From contig JAAVZX010000077.1 of assembly GCA_022791875.1 (NCBI GenBank), positions 83,166-147,165 on the forward strand: a stretch of 64,000 bases of DNA. Reading direction: 5' to 3'. Below, one piece after another: positions 56,321 to 64,000 of this stretch (positions are counted from its first letter, which is position 1; every line of letters starts with the position of its first letter). The notes beneath the pieces are model-generated. The model was not told the DNA's origin. It saw nothing but the letters and a program-made list of their open reading frames with translations, and made no database searches. The stretch comes from Oscillibacter sp. (GTDB lineage: Bacteria > Bacillota > Clostridia > Oscillospirales > Oscillospiraceae). A program made the translations under genes and the position numbers.

Positions 56321-57601
56321 TCATTGCTCATTGGGGGCTGGTGCTTCCTGATCGGGGTAGGTGCTGTTTAACTGCTCCCAGAGGGCGTTTACGTTCTCCA
56401 TGCAGATGAAGTAGATGTTCGTCAGGAGCTGGTTGGGGATGCCCAACTCGCCTGCCAGGGTCGTGATGGCGTCCCAGTTGGCGGCTTCGTAGGCCAGAAC
56501 CAGCTCGTAGAGCTTGCCGCAGCGGCCCGTCTTGTGCAGCAGGGCCTCCCGAACCTCCTCCGCCACCGGAACCTCCGCCAGAATTTCCTCCAGCGGCGCG
56601 TCAATCAGGTAGTTCAGCGTCGAGAACATGCCCATTAAGTAAGCCTCGGAGCGGGAAATCGGCATATCCACCGCGTGCTTCATCAGCTCGCTGCAAAAGT
56701 TCGCCCGCATGAAGGACATTTTCAGGAATTCTTCTGTTCCCGGATTGTCCTGCTCCCCGGAATTGCTGGCGCTCAGAAGGTAGATCCACTGCTTCAGCTG
56801 GCCCAGGCCCAGGGTCATGATGGCCTGCTGGATGGTGGTGGCCCGGTGCCGCAGGGCGAAGTAGGCGGAGTTCGCCATTTTCAGCAGGCCGTAGCTCAGA
56901 CTGGCGTCCATGGAGATCAGCTGCTCGATCTCGTCCACGTTCGGTTCGTCCTTCGTCACCGCCACCATCAGGCGGAAGAAGTTGCTCTGGAGGTACGCGC
57001 TGCTGTGGACCCGGGTCTGGAGCTTCTCTGCAACATACGGGCCCTCCACCGCGTATACGCCCAGGCGCACCGCCCGCTGGTACTGGGCCTCCGTCTCCAC
57101 GTTCGTGATGATGCACTTCTTGTTCATGCTGTGGGCCACTTCCACCGTGTTGAACAGCGCCGCCTCCGCCATGGTCTTGACGTTCAGCTTGATGTAGTCG
57201 ATGGTGTCCAGCAGGGCCAGGTAGCGGGGGGCGAACTGGAACTCGTTCACCGCGATCTTGTACCCCTCCTTGGCGTACTGGTTCAGGAAGTGCATGGACA
57301 GGGGATGGATGATGATGTTGTCGTCGATCTGAATCACCAGGTCGTCCTTGTCGAACAGCCGCGGCGTCTTCTTCATCAGAAGCATGGACGTGAAGGTCAT
57401 GAAGTTCAGGGACCCTTTCAGCGACTTCGACGTGTTCTGGGTCAGAAAGCTGTAGATCGTGTCCGCCGAGGCGAACTCCGAGGCCGGACCCGGCGTCTCC
57501 GAGCTGAACGCCTGGTTCTCCCCGTAATAGAGGATCTCGTATCCGATGATCTTCCCCTCGAGGTCCTTAATCGGCTGTCTTACAATATATTTGTTGCTCA
57601 T
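56321..57601 (-). CDS. EAL-HDOD signalling protein with degenerate EAL domain
   Basis: Protein of 426 residues of the YuxH/CdgJ type. The EAL domain (about 1-200) keeps IVRQPIKDLEGKIIGYEILYYG but lacks most catalytic acidic residues, so phosphodiesterase activity is unlikely. The HDOD domain (about 205-390) has DASLSYGLLKMANSAYFALR, QQAIMTLGLGQLKQW and YLMGMFSTLNYLI. Similar proteins influence motility in other bacteria. GGGAGG lies 12 bases before ATG 57601, a long spacing. It follows cheV by 22 bp in the same direction and is the last gene of the chemotaxis/fliA run. Confidence 0.88.
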   Translation of the reverse strand: MSNKYIVRQPIKDLEGKIIGYEILYYGENQAFSSETPGPASEFASADTIYSFLTQNTSKSLKGSLNFMTFTSMLLMKKTPRLFDKDDLVIQIDDNIIIHPLSMHFLNQYAKEGYKIAVNEFQFAPRYLALLDTIDYIKLNVKTMAEAALFNTVEVAHSMNKKCIITNVETEAQYQRAVRLGVYAVEGPYVAEKLQTRVHSSAYLQSNFFRLMVAVTKDEPNVDEIEQLISMDASLSYGLLKMANSAYFALRHRATTIQQAIMTLGLGQLKQWIYLLSASNSGEQDNPGTEEFLKMSFMRANFCSELMKHAVDMPISRSEAYLMGMFSTLNYLIDAPLEEILAEVPVAEEVREALLHKTGRCGKLYELVLAYEAANWDAITTLAGELGIPNQLLTNIYFICMENVNALWEQLNSTYPDQEAPAPNEQ

Positions 57602-57623
57602 TCTTTTCTGATGCCTCCCGCTG

Positions 57624-58547
57624 TTACCGGTCCTTCAGTTCCAGCAGATGGTCGATAACCTGCACCAAATGCCCGATTTCCGGCTTGCTCATCTGATCGT
57701 CCGCGCCCAGCTCCTTGCCCTTGCGCCGCATCTCCTCCGTGATCAGGGAGGAGAAGATAATCAGAGGAATGTGCTTGAAGTCCTTATCGTCCTTAACCAG
57801 CTTCGTCAGCCGGTGCCCGTCCATCTGGGGCATTTCGATGTCCGTGATGATCAGGGACACTTTGTCATTCAGCTTCTCGTCCCCCCGCAGGCCGCTGAGG
57901 TAGCTCCAAAGCGCCTGTCCGTCGGGGAACATCCGGGTCTTCTCGTACCCGGACTTGTGCAGCGCCTCCTCAATCATGCGGCCCAGGAGCGCGGAGTCCT
58001 CCGCCACCAGGATCGTGGCGTCGCTCCGCTCCCGCTGGCCCAGGCGGTCGATCTCCGACAACTGGATCGTCGTCTCCGGCGCGATCTCCGCCACGATCTT
58101 CTCGAAGTCCAGAATCGTCACCAGGTCGTCCCCGCACTGGGCAATGCCCGTGGCAATGCCGTCGTCCCTGCTGGAGATAGTCTTGTCCGGCTTGGAGATG
58201 CTCTTCCAGGAGATACGGCTGATGCCCACCACCGTATGGACCCGGAAGGCGATGTTCATCTTGTTGAAGTTGGTGACAATGAACAGGTCCTTCGGGCCCT
58301 TCTCACCCGGCTCTCCCAGCAGATAGCGGGGCAGATCCACCACGGTGATCACGGTGTCCCGGGGTCTGAAAATCCCCTCCACGGCCGGGTGGGCGTGGGG
58401 CATGGGCTTCACCGGCGCAGAGACGATGATCTCCTTCACCTTCGCCACGTTGATGCCGTACAGGCTCTCATTGATGGTAAACTCCATTACCTCGATCTCA
58501 TTCGTACCGGATTCCAGCAGAATGCCGTGCTTCTCGTCCTTCGCCAT
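57624..58547 (-). CDS. cheV: Chemotaxis coupling protein CheV
   Basis: CheV, 307 residues: a CheW-like domain (about 1-155; VMEFTINESLYGINVAKVKEII, VEGIFRPRDTVITVVDLPRYL) fused to a receiver domain (about 170-305; TILVAEDSALLGRMIEEAL, acceptor Asp in LIITDIEMPQMDG, Lys in QMSKPEIG). CheV couples receptors to CheA and, when phosphorylated, takes part in adaptation. The start is ATG 58547 with AAGGAG ten bases upstream; 11 in-frame codons upstream are excluded. Confidence 0.95.
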   Translation of the reverse strand: MAKDEKHGILLESGTNEIEVMEFTINESLYGINVAKVKEIIVSAPVKPMPHAHPAVEGIFRPRDTVITVVDLPRYLLGEPGEKGPKDLFIVTNFNKMNIAFRVHTVVGISRISWKSISKPDKTISSRDDGIATGIAQCGDDLVTILDFEKIVAEIAPETTIQLSEIDRLGQRERSDATILVAEDSALLGRMIEEALHKSGYEKTRMFPDGQALWSYLSGLRGDEKLNDKVSLIITDIEMPQMDGHRLTKLVKDDKDFKHIPLIIFSSLITEEMRRKGKELGADDQMSKPEIGHLVQVIDHLLELKDR

Positions 58548-58691
58548 GTTCCGAACACTCCTTCCAACGGTCAAATTCATATCTCCGGAAACCCCTCCGG
58601 GAAACCGGACCTGAGAGACTTTCCTCCGGAGGTCCGGAACTCCGCTTTCCTCCCGCCCGGGGCCGCGGCGGCTCCGGCACGGAATCCTTTC

Positions 58692-59171
58692 TCAAATAAT
58701 CAGCTCCGGCTTCCCGTAGCTCCGCACGCAGCCCAGGCCCGTGCCCACGTCGAACAGCAGCGTCCGGGCCGTGGAACCCCCCACGTCCTCCTTGATCAGA
58801 GGAATGCCCTCCGCTTTCAGCGTCATCCGCACGCTGTCGATGTTCCGCTGCCCGATGTTCCCCAGGGTCCCGCCGCCGTTCTCAAACATTTTCGCGCCCC
58901 CCGCGATCTTCGCGGTGATCCGGGACTTGGACGCCCCCTTGGACACCATCTGCTTCAAGGTTTCACGGATTCCTGTGTTGGCGTACTTCATCGTATTCGT
59001 CCGCCCCGTCTCTCCGTTCACCGGAAGCATGATGTGGATCAGTGCACCCAGCTTGATCTGCTTGTCGTACAGGCAGATCCCGATGCAGGAACCCAGCGCG
59101 TAGGTGATCAGCATTCCGCTGCCCCGCGCCATTTTCATATCCGCGATGCCGATTGTGATCTTATTCTCCAC
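58692..59171 (-). CDS. cheD: Chemoreceptor glutamine deamidase CheD
   Basis: CheD, 159 residues, deamidating receptor glutamines and binding CheC. The catalytic Cys lies in ALGSCIGICLYD and the catalytic His in GALIHIMLP; KYANTGIRETLKQMVSKGA and IAGGAKMFENGG are conserved. The start is GTG at 59171, overlapping the end of cheC by 11 bp. The overlap couples expression of the CheC-CheD pair, which act as a complex. Confidence 0.95.
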   Translation of the reverse strand: MENKITIGIADMKMARGSGMLITYALGSCIGICLYDKQIKLGALIHIMLPVNGETGRTNTMKYANTGIRETLKQMVSKGASKSRITAKIAGGAKMFENGGGTLGNIGQRNIDSVRMTLKAEGIPLIKEDVGGSTARTLLFDVGTGLGCVRSYGKPELII

Positions 59172-59790
59172 TGCTAACGCCCAGCTTCCTCAGTAAGAAA
59201 TTCAGCGACCGGATGCTCGGCGACAGAAGCAGGCGGCAGGGGATCTCCTTTCCGCCGCAGATGAAGTTGCCGCCGATGGTCATGATGTAATCCGATTGTC
59301 CGCCGTACTCCGCCATGGGCACAGCCATGATGGCGCCCTGCATATCCACCGTGAACGCGGGCACCGTCAGCTCCACGTTGATGTCCGCCAGGCTGCTCAG
59401 GGCGTTGATGAAGGTGGAGATCATGATGTTGCCTACCTCGATCAGGGCGGAGCTCTCCATCTCGTGGAGCCCCAGGTAGTCCTGCACCCCGTGGCCCAGC
59501 ATGCTCTCCAGAACCAGGTTCACGAAGTCCAGCTGCTGCACGGAGAGCATAATTCCCGTGATCTGCCCGCTCATCCGCACCAGCACCCCGGCGGTGATCT
59601 CCTCCGGGCCCCCGATCCACTCGATGGCCTCGTTGTACCCCATAATCCGGACCTCCGGCTGCCGAATCCGCACCGGCTTCCCGATCAGGGACGACAGGGA
59701 GTTGGCCGCGTTCCCCGTTCCGATGCTCCCGATCTCCTTCAGGGTGTCCATCTCCAGGGTATTGAGCTCGTTGTAGTTTTTAATCTCCAT
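59161..59790 (-). CDS. cheC: CheY-P phosphatase CheC
   Basis: CheC, 209 residues, dephosphorylating CheY-P and binding CheD. Both phosphatase-site helices are visible: MDTLKEIGSIGTGNAANSLS and ESSALIEVGNIMISTFINAL, each with the Glu and Asn of the ExxN motif. There is no CheW-type or FliN domain, so it is CheC rather than FliY. GAGGAG lies six bases before ATG 59790. It follows the rod-protein gene by 14 bp. Confidence 0.94.
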   Translation of the reverse strand: MEIKNYNELNTLEMDTLKEIGSIGTGNAANSLSSLIGKPVRIRQPEVRIMGYNEAIEWIGGPEEITAGVLVRMSGQITGIMLSVQQLDFVNLVLESMLGHGVQDYLGLHEMESSALIEVGNIMISTFINALSSLADINVELTVPAFTVDMQGAIMAVPMAEYGGQSDYIMTIGGNFICGGKEIPCRLLLSPSIRSLNFLLRKLGVSSGE

Positions 59791-59804
59791 ATCTATCTCC
59801 TCTC

Positions 59805-60551
59805 TCAGCTCCGCAGGCCGTTGATGGTCGTCTCGATCTCATCGGAAGCCTGCACCACTTTCAGCGCCAGGCCGTAGGCCCGCTGGGTTTCGATCATTTT
59901 GCTGAACTCCTCCGCCAGGTCCGTGTTGGACTGCTCCAGGCAGCCCTGGATCAGCTTCCCGCTGCCGCGGCGCAGGCCGCCGTTCTTGTCCACGGGAGAC
60001 ACCAGCGTGTCATACTGGTGGGTCATGCCGTTGTAGTTGATGTAGTCGAAGATGCCGATGGGGTACTTCGCCGTGAAGTCCTCCACCTCGATCATGCCCC
60101 CCGTTTCGCTCAGGACGAAGCGGCCCTGGGCGTCGGACAGGTACAAGACCCGCTCCTGGACCGGCACGCCGTACTCGTCCGTCTCCTCCGTGGGGCGCAT
60201 CAGCTCGGAGATCATGAAGCCGCCGTTCCGGGTCAGTGTCACCTCGTTGGTGTTCAGGTCCACCACGCCGAAGAAGCCCTCGCCCTCGATCATGTAGTCC
60301 TGCTTCCGCCCCGTGTCCGCCACGGGGCCCTGGCCGAAGTCCGTGTCCGTGGTCCACAGGGCCCCGCCCACGCCCACCGGCAGCATCTCGTCCCCGATGG
60401 CCTTCACGTCGTCATACATCAGCGCCGCAAACCGCGCCTTCTCAGCCTTGAAGCCGTATGTATTCACGTTGGCGATGTTGTTCCCGTAGACCGCCAGGCG
60501 TTTCAGCTCCTGGTGCGCGCCTACCGCGCCGATGAAAAAGGATTGGTTCAT
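59805..60551 (-). CDS. Flagellar rod protein, FlgF/FlgG type (second copy)
   Basis: Rod/hook-family protein of 248 residues. The conserved N-terminus (LKRLAVYGNNIANVNTYGFKAEKARF) contains the rod signature ANxxTxGFK, and the C-terminus (LEQSNTDLAEEFSKMIETQRAYGLALKVVQASDE) has the family helix. The middle (MIEGEGFFGVVDL, LTRNGGFMI) matches the FlgE/F/G domain. In Bacillus the equivalent pair is flhO-flhP. GGAGGGAG lies before ATG 60551. It is separated from the first rod gene by an intergenic repeat. Confidence 0.9.
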   Translation of the reverse strand: MNQSFFIGAVGAHQELKRLAVYGNNIANVNTYGFKAEKARFAALMYDDVKAIGDEMLPVGVGGALWTTDTDFGQGPVADTGRKQDYMIEGEGFFGVVDLNTNEVTLTRNGGFMISELMRPTEETDEYGVPVQERVLYLSDAQGRFVLSETGGMIEVEDFTAKYPIGIFDYINYNGMTHQYDTLVSPVDKNGGLRRGSGKLIQGCLEQSNTDLAEEFSKMIETQRAYGLALKVVQASDEIETTINGLRS

Positions 60552-60588
60552 GCTCTCCCTCCTGCTTTATCGTAAGTCTGGTGCATAT

Positions 60589-60665
60589 GCCTCCGGCGGC
60601 CAGGGACGCTGTCCCTGGACCCTGCCAGAGGGAACGGTTCCCTCTGGACTCCGCCAGATCAACCA
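60589..60665 (+). repeat. Family B intergenic element (double hairpin), copy 3
   Basis: GCCTCCGGCGG (60589-60599, the GC module), hairpin CCAGGGAC/GTCCCTGG (60600-60618), ACCCTG, hairpin CCAGAGGGAA/TTCCCTCTGG (60625-60647), then ACTCCGCCAGATCA. It is the only copy lying between two genes of one operon. Confidence 0.7.
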
Positions 60666-60689
60666 GTTTTTTACCCTCTGCTTCTAACG

Positions 60690-61442
60690 TTAGATGCGGC
60701 CTACCTCGGTGGCGGTGCGGGTGGCGAGGCTGTCGTACATTTTCGATACCTGGGCGGCGCTCTGGAGGGCGCGCTGGAAGGTGATCAGCTCGGTCATCTG
60801 CTTTACCATGTCGGCGTTGGAGCGCTCCAGGTAGCCGTGCATGACCTGGTAGTCCTCACTCAGCTCTGCGCCCTCGCCTACAAACAGGCCCTTGGGGTTG
60901 AACTCCAGGTCTTCCTGGTTGTCCTCGAAGCGGTAGATGCCTAAGCGGCCTATCATGCCGCCGCCGTTATAGTAAATCTGGCCCTGCTTGTCGGCGGTGA
61001 TTTTGTCCGTGCCCAGATAAATCGGCTGGCCGTCGGGGTCCAGGACCCGGCCGAAGCCCGGGAGGCACAGGTAGCCCTCGTCGTTCAGGGAGAAGTTGCC
61101 CATGCGGGTGTAGGCGATCTCGCCCTCCAGGTCCTCCACGGCGAAGAAGCCGTCGCCCACAATGCAGAAATCCAGCGCCAGACCCGTGGGCTCCGGGGCC
61201 CCCTGGGTGAAGTCCGTGTACGTCTCGCTGGCCGCGCGGATGTAGCTCTGACGGCCGATCTCCTGCCCGCCACTGAACAGATCCCCCACCCGGCTGTACA
61301 TCACGTCGTCAAAGGTGCTGGCCGTGTACCGGTCCTGCTTGAAGCCCGCCGTGGAGATGTTCACGATGTTGTTGCCGATCACGTTCAGGTTGTGCTGGTG
61401 GGTCAGCATCGCGGAGGTCAGATTGTAAAAGCCCTTGTACAT
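60690..61442 (-). CDS. Flagellar rod protein, FlgF/FlgG type (first copy)
   Basis: Rod protein of 250 residues with the same architecture as its neighbour: MYKGFYNLTSAMLTHQHNLNVIGNNIVNISTAGFKQDRY at the start (rod signature NNIVNxxTxGFK), VGDGFFAVEDL, YTRMGNFSLNDEGYLC and ERSNADMVKQMTELITFQRALQSAAQ at the end. The two copies are clearly diverged, as expected for the proximal (FlgF) and distal (FlgG) rod subunits. The start codon lies three bases after the fliA stop, so it is co-transcribed with fliA. Confidence 0.9.
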   Translation of the reverse strand: MYKGFYNLTSAMLTHQHNLNVIGNNIVNISTAGFKQDRYTASTFDDVMYSRVGDLFSGGQEIGRQSYIRAASETYTDFTQGAPEPTGLALDFCIVGDGFFAVEDLEGEIAYTRMGNFSLNDEGYLCLPGFGRVLDPDGQPIYLGTDKITADKQGQIYYNGGGMIGRLGIYRFEDNQEDLEFNPKGLFVGEGAELSEDYQVMHGYLERSNADMVKQMTELITFQRALQSAAQVSKMYDSLATRTATEVGRI

Positions 61443-61445
61443 ACC

Positions 61446-62288
61446 CTACCCCTTCTTCCTCTTGCCCTGTTTTTTCGCTTCTGTTCCGTTCATATATGCG
61501 TCCATGTAGACCCGCAGCTTCTGGATGGCCCTGGTGTGGATCTGGGAGATCCGGGGCTCGCTCAGCTCCATGACCTGGGCGATCTCTTTCAGGTGCAGGT
61601 TCTTCTCGTAATAGAGGGACAGCACGATCTGCTCGTTCTTCCGCAGCTGGGCGATTCCCTCTGCCAGCGCCCGCTGCATTTCACGCTCCTGGAGCACCGC
61701 CTCCGGCTGGCTCTGGGTGTCGCTGGAGGGGACCTCCATCTGGTAGCCGTCCGTCTCCCGGGCGTCCATCAGCATATCCAGGGACAGCACGTTGCTCAGT
61801 GCGATGTTGGCCGCGTCCTTCTGGTAGCGCTCCTGGCTCACCCCCAGGTGCTGGGCGATTTCCGCCTCCGTCGGGTAGCGCCCCAGAGCGGTGGACAGCT
61901 CCGACACCGCCGCGTCGATCTCCTTGGACCGCTGCCGCACGTTCCGGGGCATCCAGTCCTGCTTCCGGGCCAGGTCGATCACCATGCCCCGGATACGCTT
62001 GGACACGTAGGTCTCGAACTTCACGCCCTTGTCGGGGTCGAACTTGTCGATGGCCCCCAGGAGGGTGAGAATGCCGTCGTTGATGATGTCCTCAATCTGG
62101 GCGAAGCTGCTGTACACGCCCCGGATCTGCATGGCGGCGTTTTTGATCAAGCCCTCGTAGCGCAGCGCCAGGGGCCATTTCAGCGATTCGTCGCCGGTTT
62201 CCTTGTAGAGCCGCAGCAGCTCCTGGGTGTCCATCGCCTCGATTTCCCGCTCCGTGTAGCGCCTCACGGCGGTATCCTGTCCGCTCAT
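61446..62288 (-). CDS. fliA: Flagellar sigma factor FliA/sigma-D
   Basis: Sigma-28 family factor of 280 residues that directs transcription of late flagellar and chemotaxis genes. Region 2 is visible as [26 protein letters not shown], region 3 as [19 protein letters not shown], and region 4 as [31 protein letters not shown] 62288 overlaps the flhA stop codon in ATGA. The partner anti-sigma factor FlgM and a clear sigma-D promoter are at 25.4-25.8 kb. No flhF or flhG gene lies between flhA and fliA. Confidence 0.96.
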   Translation of the reverse strand: MSGQDTAVRRYTEREIEAMDTQELLRLYKETGDESLKWPLALRYEGLIKNAAMQIRGVYSSFAQIEDIINDGILTLLGAIDKFDPDKGVKFETYVSKRIRGMVIDLARKQDWMPRNVRQRSKEIDAAVSELSTALGRYPTEAEIAQHLGVSQERYQKDAANIALSNVLSLDMLMDARETDGYQMEVPSSDTQSQPEAVLQEREMQRALAEGIAQLRKNEQIVLSLYYEKNLHLKEIAQVMELSEPRISQIHTRAIQKLRVYMDAYMNGTEAKKQGKRKKG

Positions 62289-64000
62289 GAGTTCACCGCC
62301 TTCCGCTCCGCGTAGGCCGGGGCGTCCAGGGTGATGTTGCCCAGGGCCTGGATCTGCACGGTATTGGTGATCTCATTGAAGGAGAGGACGTACAGGTTGG
62401 GATAGAACTGGGTGATCATTTTGCTGAAATAACCCCGGACCACCTGGCTCACCAGGATAATGGGGGTCTGGGACAGCTCGTTGAACTTCTGGATGTGGAC
62501 CGCCAGCTGGGAGACAATCTGCTGCATCAGCTCGGGGCCCATGGCCAGATACACGCCCTGCTCGTTCCGGGTGAGGGAGGCGATGATCTTCTTCTCCACC
62601 TCCGCGTCCAAGGTGATGACCCGGAGCTGCCCGTCCTCGCAGAAGCGGCGTGTAATCGTCCTCGCCAGGGCCACACGAACCTGCTCGGTGGCGGAGTCGA
62701 TGTCCCGGCCCTGGCTCAGGGCTTCCACCAGACTCTCCAGAATGGTCCCCAGGTCCTTGATGGGCACCCCCTCCCGCAAGAGGTTCCGGAGCACCTTTTC
62801 CAACGTGGCGAAGGACACGATATTGGGTATGGCCTCCTCCACCAGCTCCGGAGAGGTCTTCTTCAAATTTTCCACCAGCTGCATCGTCTCCGCCCGGCCC
62901 AGCAGCTCGTAGGCGTACTTGCGGATGGTCTCCGCCAGGTGGGTCAGCATCACCGACAGGGGGTCGATGACGTTGTAGCCGTAAATCTCCGCCATCTCCT
63001 TGTTCTCAGGCAGAATCCACCGGGAGGGGATGCCGTAGGCGGGCTCGATGGTCTCGATGCCGTCGATCTCCCCCAGGGGGTTGGCGGGCTCCAGGGCCAG
63101 GTAGTAGTCCACCAGGATTTCGCCCCGGGCCACTTCTTCGCCCCGGATGCGGATCACGTACTGGTTCGTTCCCAGGGAGGAGGCGTCGTGGAGGCGGATG
63201 GAGGGGAAGACGAAGCCCATGTCCTGGGCGTACTGCCGCCGGAAAATGACGATCCGGCTGATGAGCTTGCCGCCGTGGCTCTCGTCCACCATGGGGATCA
63301 GGCTGTAGCCGAACTCCATCTCAATGGGCTCCACCGCCAGGAGGGAATACACATTGTTGATATCCTTGAAATAATCGGTTTCGCTGGGGGCGGCCTCCTC
63401 GGGCCGCGCCTCCGGCACAGCGGCGGCCGCCGCGGCGGCTTCCGCCACCCGCTCCGCCTCCATCCGGCGGCTCACCAGCATTCCGGCGGCAATCAGCACA
63501 ATGCCGCCCGCCGCCAGGGCCAGGTGGGGTGTCCGGGGAATCGCCGCCAGGAGCAGCAGAATCACGCCGGTGGTAATCATGGCACGGGGCTGGGCCTTGA
63601 ACTGGGCGATCACGTCCTTGTTCAGGCTGCCCTCGGACACAGAACGGGTGACGATCATGCCCGTGGCCGTGGAGATCATCAGGGCCGGGAGCTGGGACAC
63701 CAGGCCGTCGCCGATGGTGACGATGCAGCGGCTTTGCAGCACTTCCATGAACTGCCCGCCCTCCAGCACCACGCCGATGATCACGCCGCCGATGATGTTG
63801 ATCATGGTAATGACCAGGGACATGGTGGCGTCGCCCTTGACGATCTTGGTGGCGCCGTCCATGGCGCCGTAGAAATCCGCTTCTTTTTGAATCTTATGCC
63901 GGCGGTCCTTGGCCTCCTGCTCGTTGATGAGGCCGGAGGAGAGGTCCGCGTCGATGGCCATCTGCTTGCCGGGCATGGCGTCCAGGGTGAAGCGGGCGGC
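62285..64000 (-). CDS. flhA: Flagellar export gate protein FlhA, N-terminus cut by window edge
   Basis: FlhA, export-gate component; 571 residues are present of about 690. The visible part starts in the FHIPEP segment ([53 protein letters not shown]). Further spans follow ([34 protein letters not shown]), then an Ala/Glu-rich linker and the cytoplasmic domain ([33 protein letters not shown], to the C-terminus). It overlaps fliA by 4 bp. The first about 120 residues lie beyond the window. Confidence 0.97.
   Translation of the reverse strand, partial: AARFTLDAMPGKQMAIDADLSSGLINEQEAKDRRHKIQKEADFYGAMDGATKIVKGDATMSLVITMINIIGGVIIGVVLEGGQFMEVLQSRCIVTIGDGLVSQLPALMISTATGMIVTRSVSEGSLNKDVIAQFKAQPRAMITTGVILLLLAAIPRTPHLALAAGGIVLIAAGMLVSRRMEAERVAEAAAAAAAVPEARPEEAAPSETDYFKDINNVYSLLAVEPIEMEFGYSLIPMVDESHGGKLISRIVIFRRQYAQDMGFVFPSIRLHDASSLGTNQYVIRIRGEEVARGEILVDYYLALEPANPLGEIDGIETIEPAYGIPSRWILPENKEMAEIYGYNVIDPLSVMLTHLAETIRKYAYELLGRAETMQLVENLKKTSPELVEEAIPNIVSFATLEKVLRNLLREGVPIKDLGTILESLVEALSQGRDIDSATEQVRVALARTITRRFCEDGQLRVITLDAEVEKKIIASLTRNEQGVYLAMGPELMQQIVSQLAVHIQKFNELSQTPIILVSQVVRGYFSKMITQFYPNLYVLSFNEITNTVQIQALGNITLDAPAYAERKAVNS

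Overview
The window looks like part of the chromosome of an anaerobic, motile, GC-rich member of the Clostridia, most likely Oscillospiraceae-like. This is inferred from a group B-type [FeFe] hydrogenase, S-layer-homology (SLH) proteins, a Bacillus-style flgM-flgN-flgK-flgL-yviE-fliW-csrA order, a CheC/CheD/CheV chemotaxis set, strong AGGAGG ribosome sites with frequent GTG/TTG starts, and sigma-A promoters such as TTGACA-17-TATAAT. No transposase, phage gene, tRNA, rRNA or CRISPR array was seen.

Layout. 1-5.7 kb: cinA (cut by the window edge), thiI, a shikimate kinase, a G5/3D cell-wall protein and a small membrane protein. 5.8-8.2 kb: a polar amino-acid ABC transporter. 8.6-15 kb: two OmpR-type two-component systems, the second in an operon with a DUF4340 protein. 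15.9-18.9 kb: an [FeFe] hydrogenase, trmO and two small membrane proteins. 19.1-25.7 kb: the late flagellar operon flgM to csrA plus a yjfB-like gene, read leftward from a sigma-D promoter. 26-30.6 kb: cheA-cheW-cheR-cheB. 30.7-43.0 kb: a rightward run of a FliK/YlqG-like protein, a YlqH-like FlhB C-domain, a PilZ protein, two giant SLH surface proteins and a second PilZ protein. 43.5-51 kb: an orphan ClpB-D2-like AAA+ ATPase, a coiled-coil membrane protein, an FtsA-like protein with a long C-terminal extension, a chemoreceptor and an FtsE-like ATPase. 51-54.4 kb: a FliT-like protein, fliS and fliD. 54.6-56.2 kb: a ParA-like ATPase with a ComFB-domain protein. 56.3-64 kb: EAL-HDOD, cheV, cheD, cheC, two FlgF/FlgG-type rod proteins, fliA (sigma-D) and flhA (cut by the edge).

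How it fits together. From about 19 kb to the end the genes cover filament junction, cap, export gate, sigma-D/FlgM timing, FliW/CsrA control and adaptive chemotaxis. Mixed in are several proteins from c-di-GMP-related families (two PilZ, one ComFB, one degenerate EAL-HDOD) and large S-layer-anchored proteins. This suggests a locus linking swimming to surface state, although no GGDEF synthase is in the window.

The most unusual non-coding signal is a modular intergenic repeat family. A 16-bp GC-rich end (ggggggcctccggcgg) is followed by a hairpin whose two arms change together between copies, then a linker, then a terminator-like hairpin. Copies lie at 2561-2876 (an inverted pair), 5027-5190, 8476-8570, 15266-15428, 17407-17560 and 43039-43215. 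A second family with tandem CCAGGG...CCCTGG hairpins, at 11.8, 56.25 and 60.6 kb, shares flanking modules with the first, so the elements appear mosaic.
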